DNA of 64,000 nucleotides from Nymphaea colorata (lineage: Eukaryota > Streptophyta > Magnoliopsida > Nymphaeales > Nymphaeaceae): positions 16,656,802-16,720,801 of the forward strand of contig NC_045148.1 of assembly GCF_008831285.2 (NCBI RefSeq). The letters run 5' to 3'. The position numbers and the translations under genes were made by a program. This document shows positions 1 to 9,900 of this stretch, piece after piece. The notes under the pieces were generated by a model that saw nothing but the letters and a program-made list of their open reading frames with translations, was not told the origin of the DNA and did not search any database. How positions within the stretch are numbered: position 1 is the stretch's first letter; the number at the start of each line of letters is the position of its first letter.

Positions 1-1
1 A

Positions 2-2482
2 TCTGAAGTTTTCCGTTTGTTTACTCAATTCCATGCCTTGGTTCGAAATAAATACTCCAATAATATTGTGCATTTTCAATGTGATGGTGGTGGTGAATTT
101 ATTTCTAATGAATTTACTGAGTATCTACTAGATAATGGGATCACTAGACAGATTTCATGCTCACATACTCCTCAGCAAAATGGAATTGCTGAACGGAAAC
201 ATAGACATATTGTTGAAAGCGCGCTCAGCATGATGCATGACACAGACTTACCCATGACATTGTGGACTGAGGCTTTTCATACGGCTGTGCACGTTATAAA
301 TCGACTGCCATTGGCTTTGCTTGATGGCAAATCCCCATATTTTTTATTACATCAAGAGCAGCCACGCTATGAGGAATTGCGTGTTTTTGGATGTGTTTGC
401 TATGTGCATGTTGATGTTTCCTTACGTAACAAGTTTCAAGATCGTGCTATTTTGTGCAGATTCGTAGGGTATGCAGAAAACTACAAGGGTTATAGATGTT
501 ACAACCATAAAACTGGGCGTGTTCATATTTCACGGCATGTTGTTTTCGATGAAAACAGGTTACAAGATCCCAAGGCTACTTGCATGACACTCAAGGATAA
601 AAATGAGATTTATGATACTTGGCTGCATGCTGAAATCCTAAGACAAGGGACTGACCGTTTGATTGAGCACGAGGAGCAAGATGTTAATGAGGCTGAGACA
701 CTTGTGAGAGATTCCTTGGACAACATGCCCTCATCCTCACAACCCCATGATTCACCTATACATAGTCGGTTCTCAGGCCTTGTGTACTCTAGGCGATCAG
801 CTCCTAATGCAGCCCCACGTCAGTCCCAACGTGTGCGACATCCCATTGATCGGTGGGTAAGTTATAACAACTTTTCTTTAGATTTTCAGTTGTTTATGAC
901 AGAAGTCAGCAAGAAGGTCGAACCAAAATCCTATCACCATGCAAGTAAGGAAAAATGTTGGGTTGAAGCTATGAATGAGGAAATGGCAGCATTGCATGAG
1001 TGTCAGACTTGGCAGATTGTCCCTCGTCCAACTGATAAGAATGTTGTGGGCTCCAAATGGGTCTACAAACTGAAATATAAGCCAGACGGTAGCATTGATC
1101 GACATAAAGCACGTCTTGTGGCCCGTGGTTTCACACAACAATATGGGGAAGATTATGATGAAACATTCAGTCCGGTTATCAAGATGGGCACAATACGTGT
1201 GATTATTTCTCTTGCAGTCTCATATGGGTGGCCTCTTTATCAGTTAGATGTCAAAAATGCTTTTCTACATGGGATTCTTAAGGAAGAGGTATACATGGAG
1301 CAACCTCCCGGCTACAATACTCATGATCCTCAAAAATGGGTTTGTAAGTTACACAAGTCTTTATATGGGCTGAAGCAAGCTTCTAGATCATGGTTCGATC
1401 GGTTTTCTCATCATATACAACAAGTTGGTTTTCTACGAAGCTCTCTAGATCATTCCTTGTTTATGTATCATACCGAAGAAGCTACCACTTGGTTACTTAT
1501 CTATGTAGATGATATTGTTATAACTGGGAATTCTTCTTCTCATATATCTTATGTTAAGGATCTGTTGCAGCAAGAATTCAAGATGAAAGATCTCGGCGAA
1601 CTTCGGTACTTCTTGGGTGTTGAACTTGATAGAGCAAATGATCGATTGACTCTTACGCAGCATAAGTATACTCTTGATATTTTGGACAGGGCAGGTATGA
1701 TTAATTGCAAACCCATAACTACTCCTAGTATTCTAAACACTAAATTGGCTGCCTCTGATGGAACTGCTGCCTATTCAAATCCTACCTTCTATCGCAGCAT
1801 TGTTGGTATGTTACAATACCTTACCTTTACGCGCCCAGACATAGTCTATGCTGTAAATCAGATCTCTCAATTTATGCATGCACCCACAGAAGGACATATG
1901 GATGCTACTAAGCGGATCTTACGGTATCTCAAAGCTACTCTTGGGGATGGATTGATCTATACAAAGTGTCCCAATGTTTCTCTTGGACATAGCATATATA
2001 CTTATACTGATGCAGACTGGGCAGGAGATCCTGATGACCGACGCTCAGTTTCAGGTTTCTGCCTTTTTCTTGATTCTAATCTCATTTGTTGGAGCAGTAA
2101 AAAGCAGCGTGCCGTTGCACGATCTAGCACTGAGGCAGAGTATAGAGCAATGGCTGCAGGGACAGCTGAGGCATCATGGTTACGACATTTGCTTGGAGAG
2201 CTTCATCTACCTATTGTTCAGTCCTCATTGCTATGCGACAATCAAAGCGCCATCAAAATTGCCTTCAACCCCATTTTGCATAATCGTACCAAGCACATTG
2301 AGATTGATCAACACTTCATTCGTCAGAAGGTTGAAGAAGCCGAGATATTGCCTACTTATATATCCACCAGTGAGCAAATAGCGGATCTTTTTACCAAAGG
2401 TCTTACAGGGCAGCATTTTTGGGATTTGAAAAACAAGTTGTGCATGATCAAATCTCATGCACAACTTGAGGGGGGCTGTTAA
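2..2482 (+). CDS. copia pol polyprotein, C-terminal 826 codons (integrase, RT, RNase H)
   Basis: The frame is open from base 2, so no start codon should be assigned; the TTG at 17 is internal. Counting from base 17, the integrase core shows its second catalytic Asp at about residue 23 (CDGGGEF) and the Glu at about residue 59 (NGIAERKHRH), a D-35-E spacing. The integrase C-terminal region follows (LRVFGCVCYVH, GYRCYNHKTGRVHISRHVVF). The reverse transcriptase runs from about residue 315 (WVEAMNEEMAAL) through FLHGILKEEVYMEQPPGY to the catalytic YVDD at 496-499. RNase H carries TDADWAGDPDDRRSVSG, SSTEAEYRAMA and the terminal KHIEIDQHFIR block. It makes and integrates the cDNA copy of the element. 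The stop codon lies 6 bases inside the 3' LTR. The frame looks functional, but the 5' half cannot be judged. Confidence 0.93.
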   Translation, partial: SEVFRLFTQFHALVRNKYSNNIVHFQCDGGGEFISNEFTEYLLDNGITRQISCSHTPQQNGIAERKHRHIVESALSMMHDTDLPMTLWTEAFHTAVHVINRLPLALLDGKSPYFLLHQEQPRYEELRVFGCVCYVHVDVSLRNKFQDRAILCRFVGYAENYKGYRCYNHKTGRVHISRHVVFDENRLQDPKATCMTLKDKNEIYDTWLHAEILRQGTDRLIEHEEQDVNEAETLVRDSLDNMPSSSQPHDSPIHSRFSGLVYSRRSAPNAAPRQSQRVRHPIDRWVSYNNFSLDFQLFMTEVSKKVEPKSYHHASKEKCWVEAMNEEMAALHECQTWQIVPRPTDKNVVGSKWVYKLKYKPDGSIDRHKARLVARGFTQQYGEDYDETFSPVIKMGTIRVIISLAVSYGWPLYQLDVKNAFLHGILKEEVYMEQPPGYNTHDPQKWVCKLHKSLYGLKQASRSWFDRFSHHIQQVGFLRSSLDHSLFMYHTEEATTWLLIYVDDIVITGNSSSHISYVKDLLQQEFKMKDLGELRYFLGVELDRANDRLTLTQHKYTLDILDRAGMINCKPITTPSILNTKLAASDGTAAYSNPTFYRSIVGMLQYLTFTRPDIVYAVNQISQFMHAPTEGHMDATKRILRYLKATLGDGLIYTKCPNVSLGHSIYTYTDADWAGDPDDRRSVSGFCLFLDSNLICWSSKKQRAVARSSTEAEYRAMAAGTAEASWLRHLLGELHLPIVQSSLLCDNQSAIKIAFNPILHNRTKHIEIDQHFIRQKVEEAEILPTYISTSEQIADLFTKGLTGQHFWDLKNKLCMIKSHAQLEGGC

Positions 2483-2738
2483 GTCTGTACGCATCAATGT
2501 AAAGGGATCGGGTCTGGATCGGGTCTGTTCAGACCCGATCCACTTCGTTTTTATGTCTTCACGTCTAAGTGGTGGCACCTCTTGTAATTACTTCATGTTT
2601 TATTCCTCTTTTTGTTGTAACCTAATTAGGTTTATGTTTTAATAATAGAGATCAAGCATAGTGTGGCTGCATTGGCCACCGGTTCTCTTACCTTCATTGC
2701 CTTCTTCTATTCTCTATTCTCCATCCTCCTTATTTTCA
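2477..2738 (+). repeat. 3' LTR of the copia element, about 262 bp, with polypurine tract just before
   Basis: A polypurine tract (GAGGGGGG, 2468-2475) is followed by TGTTAAG, the expected start of a plant copia LTR. The end at TTTTCA (2738) is the best CA-ending candidate, so the right border is approximate. The 5' LTR needed to fix the ends is outside the window. The LTR contains a 26-base hairpin at 2516-2541: 12-base arms GGATCGGGTCTG and CAGACCCGATCC with a TT loop. Its left arm follows a tandem copy of GGATCGGGTCT at 2505-2515. Confidence 0.7.
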
Positions 2739-5700
2739 GACGGAGAGACGTGATTCGGTGATGTTTTAGTGAAGATTCTCACACAAACAGTTTATTGGAC
2801 ACATAAAATGGTAGTTGTTGGGCTTTGTAAACAAAGTTAGAAAAACCTGAATTTTGTTAACACCTACATTTTTTAGCAAACATCAAGAGGACCACAGAAT
2901 TTTCAGCCCCTCAATTGGTTCCATACGTCAATCATGAATATGATGTTGTAATTAATTAATTTTCTAAAACGTGACATACCATGTGCACCACCAAAATTCA
3001 AGTATTTGCATAATGTTCCTTTCATAGTTGTATAAGATGACTTCTGTAGAAACAAGTAAACGTATTCTACAAATCATTTGTGGACAAAAGAAAAAGCATG
3101 ATACAGTGGAAATGGCTGCATGTGTACTTTAAAATCAATAAACCAAAAATAAATTAAAAGAAAAAATATGCATATTTAACAAGGGAAAAAAAAAACTTGC
3201 CTTACTACACGACCAAGGATACATGTACAAATTGTTCTGCATGCGCTTCCATAGGTTGCATCTAGGATGTGCATAAAATGTCTCTGTATAGTTAGAAAAA
3301 GTATTCTGTTACTGTATCTGGAATTATGAGAAAATGAACATGTGATTAATAATTAAAAGGATCAGCAGATACAAAATTTAAGCCCTCTCTCAATTAATTG
3401 AACAAAGAACTGCCTTTGCAAACACAACAGGAACTGAGGTGACAGAACTAAAAGTTTCAGCACCCAAGAATGAGATATGGGGAGTTTTGTGCAGACCTGG
3501 CCTTTATTGACACAAATCTCCTTTTTTAGGTTTTCATCTTTGAGTTAGTTGTTTATTAAGAGAAATTTCCAGAAAATTTTGGCTTCCTTCAATTCATAAA
3601 AGGACTCCCTTTGCATGTCCAGGGATTGGCTTTCTTTGCATGGTTTATTTTAATCCCACACTGAAATGAGGGTAGTCTCACCATTTCAAAAAATTTAAAA
3701 CCTTTAAGATGCATGTACACTTTTTCTTTTTAGAAGGGGCATTCTATGAATCTATGTGAAAAAGAGGTCTAAGAAGGACACTTTTAAACTTGTTTTTTCC
3801 TTTTTAATGGTAAAAATGGAAAGTTAACTTATGACTAGGGCTTTTAAGCCCTCACTTCCACAGTGGAAACTCGGGTGCTGCTTAGAGATCTGAGAGGAAT
3901 ACCATAGGATGATCCTCCAGTAACGGTATTTTTTTTCATCATTTTTATTTGATTTTTTTCCACTTTATGCAAGAAAGAAGCCTGAGATGCTTCTTTTTTT
4001 CCCAATTCTGTTTTACATTTCAGTTCATCTTCTTGCTGCTATTGTTGGGTTTAGAAGTTCAAAATATTGTCCACGTTCTTTTATTTTTCGTTAATATCGC
4101 GATATTTTCAAAGAGTCACAACATTTGTCATTATGATCTGACCTATGCACAAAAACATACGTATGGAAAAAAAATACCTATACAATGAAATGACAGGAGA
4201 TCAGACATTTCCGACAACCCGACAACGGAAAATGCATAAACCAGAGAATCTAAACAAAGCAATAAAACTGTTAAAGCAGAACGAACAAATGTTAATACAC
4301 ACACAACATATACAAATGGAACACATGTTTATCTACACATAAAACACTTGAAATCATACAGCTCAACCATGGTAATTTTCCATGCCTAAACGTAGATCAC
4401 AATTCACAAATGCCAAGCGAAGAGATAACTTCAGGGCATCTGATACAATGTCCCATAACTTAAATCATTCACCGGCCATGTTGCATGGACCCTGCCAAGG
4501 ATGTTGGTGTCAGACACAGGTACAAAGGGTCAGACACAGGAAGCTTTCAAAGAAACAGATACATGGACACAATTACAAACATATGCTATTTCAATGTCAA
4601 CTCAACAACCCATACTTTATTTGATAAATTTTAAAAGATATCTCTTCTTGAGATTTGCAAAAAAATGAGAAAGTGTAATCTCATAGCCCTCTTCTTTTCT
4701 CCTTTTGTAGCATGAGAAAAAGGGAAGAAAGGGGACACAAATGCCACTCCCTCTCTCATTTCCCAGCCCAAAAAAAATTCTTGAGCCTGAAAATAGCATT
4801 TTACAGATAAAAATGTTTTGGATATTGTGATTTGTGAAATAAATAACCTCCTCTACGTATGTGTGTGTGTGTGGGTGGGTGGGTGGGGGTTGGCGGGAGA
4901 GACAGCATTTACTTTGGGCAGAATGTGTCTTTCTTTTCCTGCCTTGAAGGGAAGAAAGAGAGAGTAAAAACTGATGTCCAATGTATGTCCAAAACCACTA
5001 GATATGTGTATCCACATTGTTAGACATCATGCACGTGAAAAATCGTGTACCCTAGCTGCCTCTATCTGTTTTGGTATCCAAACATGTCTAAAATGATGCA
5101 TCATGGTTTTTGAAGTGCCTATGTAATATACTGCACTGGGCAACTGGTCAAACTGATGAATCCACCCTGGCCAACAAAGAAGAAAAAAGTTGACGAAGAT
5201 TATCCATATCATGAGCACTTTATTAGTAGTTATCAGGTTGAACAAAACTATAACAAAAGAACATCTACAAATATCATTATCTGGGGAGTTTCCTCCCCCA
5301 TCTAAAATGTAAATGAGAAACATCCTAGCAGCTTTTTCAATCCTCTAATTCAGTAAATAACTCCTCCATGTATATCCAATTTGTTGATTGATAAATGAAA
5401 TGATGTCTTTGCAAGACAAATTTTCCTGGAACAAGGACAACAATGGAAGGAGACAAGTGTGGAGATGCATATTCCTAGCTTGTCACGTACAGCAAGCAAG
5501 CGAGAGAAAAATTTAAAAATGAGAAGTGGAAGAGTTAATATTTATCTATAGAAAATTTTAAAAAATTCACAGATTTGACTTTTTTGAAAAGTTAAATGAT
5601 AAACGTTTTGAATTTTCATGTACTTTGGATTGGCAGAAAATGAGATCAAAGTAGTCAAACAACCCTATAGTACAATCTGTTCATGCTTTTTTCTTTTCTG

Positions 5701-6985
5701 TTTTTTAATTCAATCGTACTGATCTTTGTTCACCTCATTACATACTTCATAGGACCATACATTTTAGTGAAAGATGCAAAACAACACTTGTCATGTAGAA
5801 AATTAACCACACAGTCAAATAGATGCATCAATAGTAATAAATACAATGCATTTCCTCCCACAGGGCAACAGCAGAATAGCTCATATAAAGTAGCATACTA
5901 CTAAGCACATACATCAAAGAATTCCTCTTTTAAAATTATTTGCATTGAACCTGTGTAATTAATTTGACAAAAGACATGCTAAGCTACAAATTATATGAAA
6001 ACATGGAAATCCCAGAAGCAAAAACTGCTGATTCTGTCTTCTAACTGCGTAAAAGTTGATGTCATGTTCCATCAAGATGGAAAATACAGGCTGTAGCAGT
6101 AGCTATATAACAAAGCCAGTATCATAAAATGATCATCTCAGCCTTCATATCTACATTAATATGTAGATAAGTAGATTCAAGTCAAACAGGATCCAGAATA
6201 AATAACTTGGGTCTCCATAACAGTTGAAATATATATTATCATAACTCAAATAGGAATTATTACCACAGAGATACATATTATAATGTGCAAGAAGAAGAAG
6301 ACAAGATGATGACATCCATGAGAATATTTTCTGTAGCTTCTTTTCGAGAATTTTTAGCTTTTTGTTGTCAATAGATTGATCATTAATGACAAGATGATGA
6401 AGGCCACTAGGATAATTCATTAGACCAAAAGTCGGAAACCATTTTGACGATTTCAGGTTGACATTGTTCTCCTGGAAGAGATTTCAAACACTAAAAAAAA
6501 AGGAGAAAATTGATCATAAAACCAGGAGAAATAAGCTTCTCTGAGAGAAAATGGTGGAATCCAAGCAGCACACAGGATGATAACTGCACTGCAGACTAGC
6601 TGGAAGACACTTTGCGTTGGCACTCACTCCTAGTATGAAGTTACTGGAACTGGAAGCAATTCTTTCCCCTATTTGTTGACAAGAACATATTTTTTAAATG
6701 CAAACAAGAAGAACCACAAAAGAACTAAAAAAACAAGACTATCCATATGTTAAACCATTGTTGAGAAGTACAGCATGTTATCAATGCATTTCTCTCCAAT
6801 CCCTTCAAACTTCACTCTTCATGGTGGAACTTTTACTGTTCTTGAAAACTTGAAATCTGAGACAGTAAATTAATACAACCAAGCCTAATTAAAGAAAGCT
6901 TTTAAAATGAATGTTCATAGAATAGGAATCAGCTTGTACATGTCATCACCAACAAAACCAATACAAACAAATCTAGAAAACTTAC
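2739..6985. other. AT-rich non-coding stretch, probably intron of the VPS35-like gene
   Basis: I see no conserved exon here on either strand. The only sizeable minus-strand frame (6151-6466, beginning after an AG in the right phase) gives Leu/Ser-rich sequence unlike the VPS35L family. A short (TG)n(GGTG)n stretch lies near 4858-4890. The region lies downstream, on the minus strand, of the last recognised VPS35L exon, whose GTAAGT donor is at 6985. It therefore probably belongs to one long intron also containing the copia insertion. Confidence 0.5.
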
Positions 6986-9900
6986 CAAAGCTAACAAATC
7001 TTCCAGTTCAGTAAAGTGATTAACAAGCTTCAACATGATTGATTCAATACATGTTATTTCCTTCTCAGTGAATTTATTTTTCTCTGCACGAACTGATATT
7101 TCGTCCAAAATCATGTTTAGATGACTTCCCTGGAACAAACTAAGATTTAGTGAAATAACTAACACAAGCAATCTCAAAGAGCTTACAGAGTGGAAGTTGT
7201 AAATAGTGTCTCTATTTTCCAAAAAATAAGCTAAGCAAGTCAAATATCTAAGACAGTGCAAAGGAGAAGAGATAAATATGTGCCAAAATGCAACTTAAAG
7301 GTGGCACAAATGCTGAGGAGGAAATAACTGTTCTGCCATTATTCTTCATCAATTTATACCCGTCAAGTCTAAATCTGGTGTGATCCGGAAGAATGATCTA
7401 CCAAGGAATTAATGAAGAAAGCATTCATGAAGATGGAAGCAATTTCAATTAATGAATTTATTCCAGCAGTTCATAAACAAAAGACTTGCAATGATGATAT
7501 GCTTATCAATGTCATGGTAAAATGTTCAGTAAGCTTAAGAGTCAGTCTTGAAACTTCTTGGTGACCCGCTGAATCATGGTTTTCCAAATTTATTATGTAT
7601 GAACAACATAATGATATTACCCTTTGGCTTCCATCCTACACCCAATTTGGAGGACCAAAGTGTTTTCTTTAGGTTCCTGCTGTGGACAAAAATGAGCAGC
7701 CATGTGTCCGCTGAGTAGACAGAGAGAGAAACCTAAGTATGCCAACAGTGGAAGCTTGCATCCCCATACAAGGAGTTGATGAGCAGCCAGACTCCCATTA
7801 CTTGATGGATTTTTGGGAGGAGAAAGTGTTTCTTTTTCGGATGTAGGAAAAGGATCTCTTCTAGTGAAGGAAAGGAAAAGAAAATCTGGATTTTGTTAAG
7901 TTACTCTGTGTTTTGCTTTTTCCTTACTCTGCCAGGATCTCCCTCTTTCCTTGCAAATCAGGAGAAGTAGATGACAATGCTGGAATATCAACTGGCTCTT
8001 TCAACCAAAACGAATTTGAGATGATACACCATGACTTGAATGGTGAACAATCTCTAGATGCTGCCTCACATGGTCAGTGTATTGAATTCCCCATTTTTTT
8101 CCCATTTCACATTTAAGACGTAAGTTTCACTTACATTTTGACTTGACCAAGTAACAGTGAATTTTCTGAAAGAACTGAGGCATCCTTTTTTTCTTACTCT
8201 AAAATTGACCAAGAGGAGCTAATATATTCAAGATGGGATGGATAACAGAGAGAGAGAAAGATTCTTCCATCTCAACAGGTTAATGTCTCTTTCTCTACTG
8301 CATCTAGACAGATTACCAATTCAGCCTTTGGCTATTTGTAATCAGAGACTCAAACAACCAGAAAAAAATCATAGCAAAAAGTAACCACAATTCTATACGT
8401 ATAACATGGACTGACAGTATGGCATATGATAGTAGGTGACACGAATGCCCATAGAAGTAGTTGAGACTTGAAAGTGAAACAACCAGAATATCAACGCTAA
8501 TTGCAAATGACCACCCTGCTATTGAGGTTGAGACTTGGATGAATCAAAGAAGACGATTTATGGCCTAATAACTAGTCATATTAGCAATAATGGTTTGAAA
8601 TAGTCTAATTGGTCATAAATACAAAATATATCTCAACATGTTGAAATATTGAGCATAGTAGATAATGGTTTTATAAGCAGTATTAGGACAACATGTGGAT
8701 GCAAAATAAGGCAGCAGCTTGAATAAGAAATATTAGAAAACACATCAAAGAATAACACATCTCAACTAAATAAACTGGATGATCTACCACATACCATGTC
8801 ATGTTGAAGGATGAAGTCAAGATAGACATCAGCAACTTCTAGATACTCATAACATTCATCATAATGGCAGGCAACCTGATAATTAACAATTGCCAAGAAA
8901 TAAATATGTTACTCTTCCTGATTTAGCCAATTCTCATCATAAGCCAAATATTTGTCTTTAGTAGATAATACTAATTACTAAATAAAGGGAAAAACCGAAA
9001 CTCAGAGTTGCTCATCATAAGTCAGGTTTTGACTTGGTAGACATTACTAGATGAAGGACAAAACTGAAACCCAAAAGAAGAAAACAAATCATATGATTCA
9101 TTATGCAACACTGCAAAGGAAGCAACCTCTAAGTTCATCCTTTTCAGGTCACTTATTTGCCCATGCTACATACGCCTCAATTTTAAGGAACAAGGTAAAA
9201 CTCTCCTGTACTATTCTCCATAACCTGGTCATTCTTCCTACATAAATGTTAGCCACCACTAACCTTGTTAAGCCCTTACAAGAGAAATCCCCAAATACAC
9301 ACGCACATACTCAGCCCTAATCTCCATATTAGGGTTTCTTCTCCCAGAGGAACACCCGATATGTTCTGTGATCCTCTAATCACAGCTGCCCGACCCTTAT
9401 TTATACCTGTTCCTGGGTCAGTCTAATGGGCCTAACCCGCGACCCAAGACCCGATCCCTAACAATACTCCTCCCTTGAAAAACACCTTGTCCTCAAGGTG
9501 TGAGCATGGGAAATGAATGCAGACGTTGAAAATTGTTTCCTTGCTTTTGGCCGGACAAGGTGGTCTGCCAACTGTAAGAACCTGTCTCAACAGCAATCCT
9601 GTTAGTGTAGTGCAGTCTTGAAAATCTGCTCCTTGCGCGCAGAAACTTCCTCACAATTAGCACAAGACAGCGCCATAGATAAATGCAAGCCAGCCTGGTC
9701 CATGGAATCTTTACATGCTGTATTCAACATACGCAAAAAGTCTCAAACTATGATGAACAGCCTTAAACCTTCATCGTTTGCAGCATTTCCATGAAAACAA
9801 TCTGTTGTTCCCTTCACCAGTGACAATATCCTTTTTCCTTGGACTACAACCATGTAATTTTTCATTTTCTGCATGCTCTACAAAATGGGTAAGAGTCTGT

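Larger units (their letters stand above)
1..2738 (+). mobile_element. Ty1/copia LTR retrotransposon, 3' part (5' end outside window)
   Basis: The window opens inside the integrase domain of a copia element. The order integrase, reverse transcriptase, RNase H, polypurine tract, 3' LTR is the copia order. Gag, protease, the first integrase catalytic Asp and the 5' LTR lie to the left of base 1. The pol frame has no stop or frameshift over its whole visible length, so the insertion is probably fairly young. The element is antisense to the VPS35-like gene and probably lies in one of its introns. The integrase C-terminal and RT sequences look most like the Ale/Retrofit lineage; that placement is from memory and is only an inference. 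Confidence 0.93.

Noticed and set aside
6151-6466. Minus-strand frame in the right phase as a possible last VPS35L exon
   Set aside because: It follows an AG acceptor, but the protein (for example KKLQKIFSWMSSSCLLLLA) does not resemble the family's next conserved block, so I did not add it to the gene.
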